A stretch of DNA of 5,047 bases from Candidatus Omnitrophota bacterium (GTDB lineage Bacteria > Omnitrophota > Gorgyraeia > Gygaellales > Profunditerraquicolaceae). A program made the position numbers and the translations under genes. The stretch is from assembly GCA_016867175.1 (NCBI GenBank), contig VGKF01000078.1, positions 1 to 5,047 on the forward strand, given 5' to 3'. A model generated the notes under the pieces. It was not told the origin of the DNA. It saw only the letters and a program-made list of their open reading frames with translations, and ran no database searches. This document shows, in pieces, positions 1 through 5,047 of the stretch (positions are counted from its first letter, which is position 1; each line of letters starts with the position of its first letter).

Positions 1-3000
1 AGGAGACGGTTACCAACCGCAAGCCGCTTAAGGTTTTAAGAATAGTCGATGATTTCAAGAAATCCGGTAACCAGCCAGAGTGGATGATCTTAGAGGTCTT
101 GCCGGTCATACCGCCGGACCTTCGGCCGCTGGTGCCTTTGGATGGCGGCAGGTTTGCTACCTCAGATTTGAACGATTTATACCGCAGGGTTATTAACCGG
201 AATAACCGCTTAAAGAAACTAATTGAGTTAAATGCGCCTGAGATAATAGTGCGTAATGAAAAACGCATGCTGCAGGAGGCGGTGGATGCGCTTCTGGATA
301 ACGGCAGACACGGTAAGGCGGTAATGGGGGCAAATAACCGCCCGCTTAAGTCGCTCTCCGATATGCTTAAGGGGAAGCAGGGTCGTTTCCGCCAGAATCT
401 TTTAGGTAAGCGCGTAGATTATTCCGGGCGTTCAGTAATCGTGGTGGGGCCGGAACTAAAGCTCCATGAGTGCGGCCTGCCCAAGCAGATGGCCCTTGAG
501 TTATTTGAGCCGTTTATCATCAAAAAATTAAGAGAGAAGGGGTTTGTGCACACCATAAAAGGCGCGCGCAGGATGGTGGAGCACGGAAAGATCGAGGTCT
601 GGGATATACTGGATGAGGTTATCAAGGACCATCCGATTATTCTAAACCGCGCCCCCACTTTGCATCGCTTGAGTATCCAGGCCTTTCAGCCGGTCTTAAT
701 CGAAGGAAAATCCATAAAGATCCATCCCTTGGTCTGCACTGCCTTTAATGCCGATTTTGACGGGGACCAGATGGCAGTACACGTGCCGCTCTCCTTAGAA
801 TCCCAGATTGAAACAAAGATACTGATGCTGGCTATAAATAATGTTTTTTCTCCGGCAGACGGAAGGCCTGTAGTTACGCCTACGCAGGATATTATCCTGG
901 GGGCCTCTTACTTATCAAAAGAAAAACCAGGGGTAAAGGGAGAGGGTAAGGTCTTTTCTAACCCTAACGAGGCTATTGTGGCTTACGAAGATAAGGAGCT
1001 CGATCTGCACGCCAGAATCAAGTTAAGGGTAAAGAGTATCTTTGATTTGGAGGAAAGAAAATTAATAACCGAGAAGAAGATTATCGATACTACCGTAGGT
1101 AGGGTCATCTTTAATCAGGAGCTTCCTGAGGGCTTTGGTTTCGTAAACGAGGAATTAAAGAAAGGAAACGTCGGAGAGATCGTTTCTAATTGTTATAAGC
1201 GTTTCGGCCACCAGAGGACGATCAGGCTCTTGGATGACGTTAAGCGTTTAGGGTTTATCTATGCTACATTAGGCGGTATCTCTATCGGCATAGACGATCT
1301 TAAGGTCCCGGAAGATAAGCAGGAGGTTTTAAAAGAATCTAAGCAAGAGGTGGCAAAGGTAGAGGAGCAGTACCACCGCGGCATCATTACCGATAGTGAG
1401 CGTAAATCCAAGGTCATTGATATCTGGACGCACGCCACCGATAAGATATCCGATCTTCTATTTAAAGGCATGGATTCCTTTAACCCCATATTTATGATGG
1501 CGGATTCAGGCGCCAGGGGTTCCAGGCTTCAGGTCAGGCAGCTTGCCGGTATGCGCGGACTGATGGCCAAGCCTTCAGGTGAAATTATAGAAAGCCCTAT
1601 TACCGCAAACTTTAGAGAGGGCCTGACTGTTTTGGAATATTTTATCTCTACGCACGGTGCCCGCAAAGGCCTGGCTGATACCGCGCTTAAGACGGCGGAT
1701 GCCGGGTATCTTACCCGCCGCCTGGTTGATGTGGCGCAGGAGGTAATTGTTACCAATGAGGATTGCGGTACCCTAAACGGAATTACCGTTTCTGCGATTA
1801 CGGAAGGCGATGAGACAGTGGTTAGCCTTAAAGACCGCATTGTAGGAAGGGTAGCCTTGGATAACGTAGTGGATATCATTACAGATGACCTTATTGTAGA
1901 GCAAGGAGCTGAAATTACCGAAGAGAAGGCAGAACAAATCGAGAGGCTGGGTATTGAAAAGATACGTATCCGCAGTGCGCTTACCTGCGAATCAGAGAGA
2001 GGCGTCTGCACCAAGTGCTATGGCCGTAACCTTGCCTCCGGAAGGATTGTCGAGGTAGGAGAGGCGGTAGGTGTTATCGCAGCCCAGAGTATCGGCGAAC
2101 CCGGTACGCAGCTGACTATGAGGACCTTCCATATCGGAGGTACAGCCTCAAGGACCGTAGCCCAGTCTTTTATAAAGGCGAAGAATAAAGGCGTAGTCAA
2201 ATACCACGCCTTAAGGATAGTCGCCAAGAATAAAGAATTTATCGTATTAAACAGGACCGGTTCTTTAAGCATAAACGACAAGCAGGGTAGAGAGCTAGAG
2301 CGCTATCCACTGCCGCAGGGTTCAGTTATCGGCATTACTGATGGAGGAGAGGTAGCTAAGGGCGTAGCCTTTGTGCGCTGGGATCCTTACACCCTGCCCA
2401 TTCTTACTGAAGTTAGCGGCCTTGTAAAATATGAAGATATTAAAGAGGGCGTTACTATCCGCGAGGAATTAAACCCGGTTACTAAGATGACCGAGCGCGT
2501 GGTAGTAGAGCATAAGCAGGAGCATCATCCCCAGATATTGATTCTGGATGAAAAGAAAGAAGTTTTGGGAATCTATCCTATCCCCGTAGAGGCGCATATC
2601 CTGGTTAAAGACGGCCAGAAGATAGGCGCAGGAGACCTCTTAGCGAAGATTCCCCGCATGGTAGTTAAGACCAGGGATATTACCGGCGGTCTTCCGCGCG
2701 TTGCGGAATTGTTTGAAGCCAGGCGCCCTAAGGATCCGGCAGTGATCAGTGAAATAGACGGATTTGTAGAGTTCGGCGAGACTAAAAAAGGCCAGAGGGT
2801 GATTGTTGTGCGTTCCGCTACCGGCATGGTCAAAGAATATGTCATACCGCACGGAAAACACCCTAACGTTTATAAAGGCGATAAGGTTATTGCCGGACAG
2901 CAACTCACTGACGGGCCGGTGGTCTTACAGGATATACTTAGGGTCTGCGGAGACAAGGTTTTGCAGGAATACCTGGTCAATGAAGTCCAGGAGGTATATA

Positions 3001-3470
3001 GGCTGCAGGGGGTGCGCATCAACGATAAGCATATAGAGCTTATCATTAGGCAGATGTTAAAGAAGGTGCGCATAGAGGATTCCGGCGATACGGTATTTTT
3101 AGCTACTCAGCAGGTTGATAAATGGAATTTTCAAAAAGAGAATACACGCATAATTAAGAAAGGCGGAAAGCCTGCGGTGGCAACTCCCCTATTATTAGGC
3201 ATTACTAAGGCATCGCTTACTACGGAGAGTTTTATCTCTGCGGCCAGTTTCCAGGAGACTACGCGCGTGCTTACTGACGCAGCAGCCTCGGGGAAACACG
3301 ACGAACTCTTCGGCTTAAAGGAAAATGTTATTGTAGGGCATCTTATCCCGGCCGGGACCGGATTCCATGCCCATCGTAATATAGAGATGGTTAAAACCGT
3401 TAACAAGGAAGATGTCAGGGCTACTCAGGCAGAAGCAGAAAAACTAGCTGAGGCTAAAGTAAAGGGATAA
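1..3470 (+). CDS. rpoC: DNA-directed RNA polymerase subunit beta' (5'-truncated by window edge)
   Basis: This is the largest subunit of the RNA polymerase core and forms most of the catalytic site. The frame is open to the left edge (first whole codon at 3), so the ATG at 84 is an internal Met in the conserved EWMILEVLPVIPPDLRPLVP segment. By comparison with E. coli beta' about 210 N-terminal residues, including the first zinc ribbon, lie outside the window. Visible in order are the clamp helices that bind sigma (165-314), the rudder/switch region with RVDYSGRSVI (about 375-440), the Mg-binding NADFDGD (747-767, Asp codons 753, 759, 765), the MADSGARG segment (about 1500), the bridge helix (about 1623-1740), and second zinc-site cysteines at 1764, 1986, 2007 and 2016 with E. 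coli-like spacing. The trigger loop TMRTFHIGG follows (Met 2118, Arg 2121, His 2130), is interrupted by a roughly 170-residue SI3 insertion (about 2148-2667), and resumes at ITGGLPRVAELFEARRP. The C-terminal SFQETTRVLTDAA and LIPAGTG segments, in the omega-contacting region, are intact. No frameshift is seen. rpsL begins 5 nt after the stop. Confidence 0.99.
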   Translation, partial: ETVTNRKPLKVLRIVDDFKKSGNQPEWMILEVLPVIPPDLRPLVPLDGGRFATSDLNDLYRRVINRNNRLKKLIELNAPEIIVRNEKRMLQEAVDALLDNGRHGKAVMGANNRPLKSLSDMLKGKQGRFRQNLLGKRVDYSGRSVIVVGPELKLHECGLPKQMALELFEPFIIKKLREKGFVHTIKGARRMVEHGKIEVWDILDEVIKDHPIILNRAPTLHRLSIQAFQPVLIEGKSIKIHPLVCTAFNADFDGDQMAVHVPLSLESQIETKILMLAINNVFSPADGRPVVTPTQDIILGASYLSKEKPGVKGEGKVFSNPNEAIVAYEDKELDLHARIKLRVKSIFDLEERKLITEKKIIDTTVGRVIFNQELPEGFGFVNEELKKGNVGEIVSNCYKRFGHQRTIRLLDDVKRLGFIYATLGGISIGIDDLKVPEDKQEVLKESKQEVAKVEEQYHRGIITDSERKSKVIDIWTHATDKISDLLFKGMDSFNPIFMMADSGARGSRLQVRQLAGMRGLMAKPSGEIIESPITANFREGLTVLEYFISTHGARKGLADTALKTADAGYLTRRLVDVAQEVIVTNEDCGTLNGITVSAITEGDETVVSLKDRIVGRVALDNVVDIITDDLIVEQGAEITEEKAEQIERLGIEKIRIRSALTCESERGVCTKCYGRNLASGRIVEVGEAVGVIAAQSIGEPGTQLTMRTFHIGGTASRTVAQSFIKAKNKGVVKYHALRIVAKNKEFIVLNRTGSLSINDKQGRELERYPLPQGSVIGITDGGEVAKGVAFVRWDPYTLPILTEVSGLVKYEDIKEGVTIREELNPVTKMTERVVVEHKQEHHPQILILDEKKEVLGIYPIPVEAHILVKDGQKIGAGDLLAKIPRMVVKTRDITGGLPRVAELFEARRPKDPAVISEIDGFVEFGETKKGQRVIVVRSATGMVKEYVIPHGKHPNVYKGDKVIAGQQLTDGPVVLQDILRVCGDKVLQEYLVNEVQEVYRLQGVRINDKHIELIIRQMLKKVRIEDSGDTVFLATQQVDKWNFQKENTRIIKKGGKPAVATPLLLGITKASLTTESFISAASFQETTRVLTDAAASGKHDELFGLKENVIVGHLIPAGTGFHAHRNIEMVKTVNKEDVRATQAEAEKLAEAKVKG
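3461..3467 (+). promoter_or_regulatory. Ribosome binding site of rpsL
   Basis: AAAGGGA is an imperfect Shine-Dalgarno match, 8 nt before the rpsL ATG at 3476. It lies inside the last two sense codons (Lys-Gly) and the first base before the stop of rpoC. Ribosomes ending rpoC therefore finish on top of it, which favours translational coupling of rpsL to rpoC. Confidence 0.6.
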
Positions 3471-3475
3471 AATAT

Positions 3476-3847
3476 ATGCCGACTATCTCGCAATTAATCA
3501 GGTTTGGTAGGATATTAAAAAATAAAAAGACCAAGTCTCCTGCCTTAAAGGCCTGCCCGCAGAGGAGGGGCGTCTGTTTACAGGTGCGCACTATGACGCC
3601 CAAGAAACCCAACTCTGCCCTGCGTAAGATCGCCAGGGTCAGGCTTACCACCGGCATAGAAGTTACTTCTTATATACCGGGTGAAGGGCATAATTTGCAG
3701 GAACATTCCATAGTTTTAGTAAGGGGTGGCCGCGTCAAGGACCTGCCTGGGGTAAGGTATCATATTGTAAGGGGCACGCTTGATGCTGCCGGGGTGAATC
3801 AGCGCAGGAAATCCAGGTCTAAATACGGGGCGAAGCGTCCGAAGTAA
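3476..3847 (+). CDS. rpsL: 30S ribosomal protein S12
   Basis: S12 sits at the decoding centre of the small subunit and affects tRNA selection and accuracy. The 123-residue product matches the usual family length (124 in E. coli) and aligns without gaps through the core. It starts MPTISQLIR, with ACPQRRGVC at residues 26-34, TPKKPNSALRK at 41-51, GEGHNLQEHS at 69-78 and GRVKDLPGVRYH at 85-96, and ends SKYGAKRPK. Lys43 and Lys88 (numbered with the initiator Met), the classic streptomycin-resistance positions, are wild type. Asp89, the residue methylthiolated by RimO in E. coli, is present; whether it is modified here is unknown. The ATG has a Shine-Dalgarno-like AAAGGGA 8 nt upstream and sits 5 nt after the rpoC stop. 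The gene ends in tandem stops, TAA TGA. Placement between rpoC and rpsG is the standard str-operon order in many phyla. Confidence 0.99.
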   Translation: MPTISQLIRFGRILKNKKTKSPALKACPQRRGVCLQVRTMTPKKPNSALRKIARVRLTTGIEVTSYIPGEGHNLQEHSIVLVRGGRVKDLPGVRYHIVRGTLDAAGVNQRRKSRSKYGAKRPK

Positions 3848-3853
3848 TGATGC

Positions 3854-3875
3854 GCGGGCTGATGAAACAGCCCGC
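3854..3875 (+). repeat. Perfect 8-bp hairpin after rpsL
   Basis: GCGGGCTG (3854-3861) and CAGCCCGC (3868-3875) are exact reverse complements around a 6-nt loop, ATGAAA. The stem is 7/8 G or C and begins only 4 nt after the second of the tandem rpsL stops. The next bases are TGTCTCAAAT, with no T-run, so it is not a standard intrinsic terminator, and rpsG and fusA must be transcribed past it. It may protect the upstream mRNA end or form one arm of a regulatory structure. Confidence 0.8.
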
Positions 3876-3888
3876 TGTCTCAAATGAA

Positions 3889-3917
3889 ATACTTTGCGTC
3901 CTCTGGACGCAAAGTAT
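3889..3917 (+). repeat. Perfect 13-bp inverted repeat upstream of the rpsG start
   Basis: ATACTTTGCGTCC (3889-3901) and GGACGCAAAGTAT (3905-3917) are exact reverse complements separated by a 3-nt loop, TCT. The 3' arm ends 7 nt before the rpsG Shine-Dalgarno and 19 nt before the ATG. No T-run follows, so termination is unlikely. A stem of this length with no mismatch is very unlikely by chance in an 89-nt gap. It could be an RNA element controlling rpsG, or a copy of a dispersed REP-like palindrome. Confidence 0.85.
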
Positions 3918-3931
3918 AAAGTACAAAGGAT
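3911..3931 (+). repeat. Three tandem imperfect heptamers ending in the rpsG ribosome binding site
   Basis: Three consecutive 7-mers read AAAGTAT (3911-3917), AAAGTAC (3918-3924) and AAAGGAT (3925-3931). The first is the end of the 13-bp hairpin's 3' arm and the third contains the Shine-Dalgarno. The hexamer AAAGTA occurs twice, so the start of the 5' arm (TACTTT, 3890-3895) could pair with either copy. With three short copies in an A-rich stretch, chance remains a real possibility. Confidence 0.5.
3925..3930 (+). promoter_or_regulatory. Ribosome binding site of rpsG
   Basis: AAAGGA is a good Shine-Dalgarno match, 6 nt before the ATG at 3937. It lies just outside the 3' arm of the 13-bp hairpin and is not sequestered by that stem as drawn. 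A repressor holding the hairpin could still block ribosome docking here. Confidence 0.75.
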
Positions 3932-3936
3932 AATAA

Positions 3937-4407
3937 ATGAGAAGAAGAAAAGCGCAGGAAAAAGAAGTTTTAGCTGACCCTAAATTCAATAGCAAGATCG
4001 TGGCCAAGTTCATTAATATGGTTATGGTCGAGGGTAAGAAATCCCTGGCAGAAAAGATTGTCTATGGCGCGTTTGAAATCATAAAGACCCAGCTTAATGA
4101 GCTGGATGCCCTGAAGATTTTTTACAAGGCTATAGATAATGCAAGGCCGCGCTTAGAAGTAAAGCCTAGGCGCGTAGGAGGCGCTACCTATCAGGTGCCC
4201 ATAGAGGTAAAGCAGCAGCGCGGGACCTCGATTGCGCTGCGCTGGATAAGGGATTTTGCGGTGGGCAAAAAAGGTAAGACCATGAAGGAGAAGCTGGCGG
4301 ATGAAATAATCGCTGCCTATAAAGGCGAAGGCTCCTCCATAAAAAAGAGGGATGATACGCATAAGATGGCTGAAGCTAACAAGGCCTTTGCGCATTTCAG
4401 ATGGTAA
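3937..4407 (+). CDS. rpsG: 30S ribosomal protein S7
   Basis: S7 starts assembly of the 30S head by binding the 3' major domain of 16S rRNA, and lies near the E-site mRNA channel. In E. coli it is also the autogenous repressor of the str operon. The 156-residue product has the common bacterial length. It has a basic N-terminus (MRRRKAQ), the DPKF motif at residues 14-17, the KFINMVMVEGKKSLAEKIVY helix region, the rRNA-binding beta-ribbon arm with RRVGGATYQVPIEV at 78-91, LRWIRDF, and the signature C-terminus MAEANKAFAHFRW. It stops directly after that Trp, without the longer tail seen in some E. coli strains. The start is set by AAAGGA 6 nt upstream and by tandem in-frame TAA TAA stops immediately before the ATG. 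The last 7 nt overlap fusA. Confidence 0.99.
   Translation: MRRRKAQEKEVLADPKFNSKIVAKFINMVMVEGKKSLAEKIVYGAFEIIKTQLNELDALKIFYKAIDNARPRLEVKPRRVGGATYQVPIEVKQQRGTSIALRWIRDFAVGKKGKTMKEKLADEIIAAYKGEGSSIKKRDDTHKMAEANKAFAHFRW
4401..4407 (+). promoter_or_regulatory. rpsG stop / fusA start overlap (translational coupling junction)
   Basis: The bases ATGGTAA contain both the fusA start (4401-4403) and the rpsG stop (4405-4407) in different frames. No Shine-Dalgarno is seen in the roughly 15 nt before the ATG (the nearest AAGG, 4381-4384, is too far away). Initiation of fusA therefore probably relies on ribosomes finishing rpsG. Confidence 0.65.
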
Positions 4408-5047
4408 CACATAAGAAACATAAATTAGACAAAATCAGGAATATAGGCATAATTGCCCATATTGATGCCGGCAAGACCACCACTACCGAGCGCATACTTT
4501 ATTACACCGGAAAGACTTATAAACTCGGGGAGGTGCATGAAGGCACGGCCACCATGGACTGGATGGTGCAGGAGCAGGAGCGCGGTATTACTATTACCGC
4601 CGCAGCCACTACCTGTTTTTGGAAAGACCATAATATTAATATTATCGATACCCCCGGCCACGTAGATTTTACCATAGAGGTAGAAAGGTCTTTAAAGGTG
4701 CTGGATGGCGCAGTGGTAGTCTTCTGCGGAGTGGGTGGCGTTGAGCCGCAGTCTGAGACAGTATGGCGCCAGGCCGAGCGTTACGGCGTCCCCAGGATCG
4801 CCTTTGTCAATAAAATGGACCGGGCCAGCAGCAATTTCTTTGATACCCTAAGCCAGATACGCAGCAAACTTGGAGCTAATGCAGCAGCTGTGCAGCTGCC
4901 CTATAAAGAGGGGGATGATTTTAAGGGCATTATCGACCTGATTGAGAGAAAGCTTATTTTATATACGGATGATTTAGGCAAGGATGCCTATACGCAAGAG
5001 ATCCCGGCTGAATTAAAAGAAAGCTGCGATAAATTCCATGATGAGCT
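4401..5047 (+). CDS. fusA: Elongation factor G, N-terminal part (3'-truncated by window edge)
   Basis: EF-G is the GTPase that drives translocation of tRNA and mRNA, and with RRF it splits post-termination ribosomes. Only 215 of roughly 690-700 residues are present, covering most of the G domain. The motifs are all intact: P-loop AHIDAGKT (residues 19-26), switch I ERGITIT (60-66, Thr64), DTPGHVD of G3 (83-89, catalytic His87), GGVEPQSETVWRQAERYGVP (112-131) and NKMD of G4 (137-140). The fragment ends after LIERKLILYTDD, near the start of the G' insertion. ATG 4401 is the only usable start: the frame has a TAA at 4377 and no other start codon between, and the next in-frame ATG would remove the P-loop. 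Gene order after rpsL and rpsG indicates the housekeeping FusA rather than a paralogue. Switch II reads FCGVGGVEPQ where E. coli has YCAVGGVQPQ, a conservative difference. Confidence 0.98.
   Translation, partial: MVTHKKHKLDKIRNIGIIAHIDAGKTTTTERILYYTGKTYKLGEVHEGTATMDWMVQEQERGITITAAATTCFWKDHNINIIDTPGHVDFTIEVERSLKVLDGAVVVFCGVGGVEPQSETVWRQAERYGVPRIAFVNKMDRASSNFFDTLSQIRSKLGANAAAVQLPYKEGDDFKGIIDLIERKLILYTDDLGKDAYTQEIPAELKESCDKFHDE

Larger units (their letters stand above)
3848..3936 (+). promoter_or_regulatory. Structured rpsL-rpsG intercistronic leader, candidate S7 autoregulatory site
   Basis: This 89-nt gap is the only sizeable non-coding segment between the genes and is densely structured. It holds an 8-bp GC-rich perfect hairpin (3854-3875), a 13-bp perfect hairpin (3889-3917), and a short purine-rich tail with the rpsG Shine-Dalgarno (3925-3930). 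In E. coli the gap between the same two genes is about the same length (96 nt) and is bound by S7, which represses translation of rpsG and the downstream genes. Position, length and strong structure make a similar role likely here. I cannot show sequence similarity to the E. coli site or to the S7 site on 16S rRNA, so the function is inferred from context. A dispersed palindromic repeat is the main alternative for the second hairpin. Confidence 0.55.

Noticed and set aside
84..86. ATG at 84 as the rpoC start
   Set aside because: The frame stays open to the left edge and the 27 codons before it encode conserved beta' sequence (KSGNQPEW), so this Met is internal.
1529..2014. 161-codon open frame on the minus strand
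   Set aside because: It lies wholly opposite the conserved bridge-helix and zinc-site region of rpoC, resembles no family I know, and is low-complexity in Ser, Thr and Val, as expected from an antisense shadow.
2803..3036. 77-codon plus-strand open frame inside rpoC
   Set aside because: It is out of frame with intact, conserved beta' coding sequence and has no visible ribosome site.
3602..3745. Streptomycin-resistance substitution in S12
   Set aside because: Lys43 and Lys88 and their surrounding motifs are all wild type.
3854..3917. Intrinsic transcription terminator after rpsL
   Set aside because: Neither hairpin is followed by a T-run, and rpsG and fusA downstream have no visible promoter of their own.
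4401..4407. Sequencing frameshift at the rpsG-fusA junction
   Set aside because: S7 ends at its normal C-terminus (AFAHFRW) and EF-G begins at a normal distance before its P-loop, so the overlap is a genuine gene junction.
4453..4665. 70-codon plus-strand open frame in a second frame
   Set aside because: It overlaps the conserved EF-G GTPase motifs, which are read in another frame, and the product has no recognisable features.

Overview
The window is a continuous, plus-strand stretch of bacterial transcription and translation genes: the 3' four-fifths or so of rpoC (RNA polymerase beta'), then complete rpsL (ribosomal protein S12) and rpsG (S7), then the first 215 codons of fusA (elongation factor G), which runs off the right edge. 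All genes point the same way. The gaps are 5 nt (rpoC-rpsL), 89 nt (rpsL-rpsG) and a 7-nt overlap (rpsG-fusA), so this looks like one transcription unit in which the end of the rpoBC operon is joined to the start of the str operon. No promoter, terminator, tRNA, mobile element or CRISPR array is visible.

The organism is clearly a bacterium. Beta' carries the large SI3 (sandwich-barrel hybrid motif) insertion in the trigger loop, which is typical of Gram-negative-type lineages (Proteobacteria, PVC group and others) and absent from Firmicutes, Actinobacteria and Thermus. The rpoC-rpsL adjacency argues against an enteric gammaproteobacterium, where rpoBC and str are separate loci. Base composition is middling (GC somewhat under 50% by eye), and AGG/AGA arginine and TTA leucine codons are used freely. 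An uncultured PVC-type or other candidate phylum such as Omnitrophota would fit, but that is a low-confidence guess.

The proteins look ordinary and intact: catalytic NADFDGD, zinc-site cysteines and trigger loop in beta'; the streptomycin-site lysines in S12; the 16S-binding arm in S7; the GTPase motifs in EF-G. The one place with unexplained structure is the 89-nt rpsL-rpsG gap. It contains two perfect hairpins (8-bp and 13-bp stems), a three-copy heptamer repeat that ends in the rpsG Shine-Dalgarno, and an uninterrupted 28-codon reading frame that starts on the rpsL stop and ends 3 nt before the rpsG start. In E. coli the equivalent gap is the target for S7 autogenous repression, so this is a strong candidate for a lineage-specific S7 feedback element. 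fusA has no Shine-Dalgarno of its own and overlaps rpsG, so such control would probably extend to EF-G by translational coupling.
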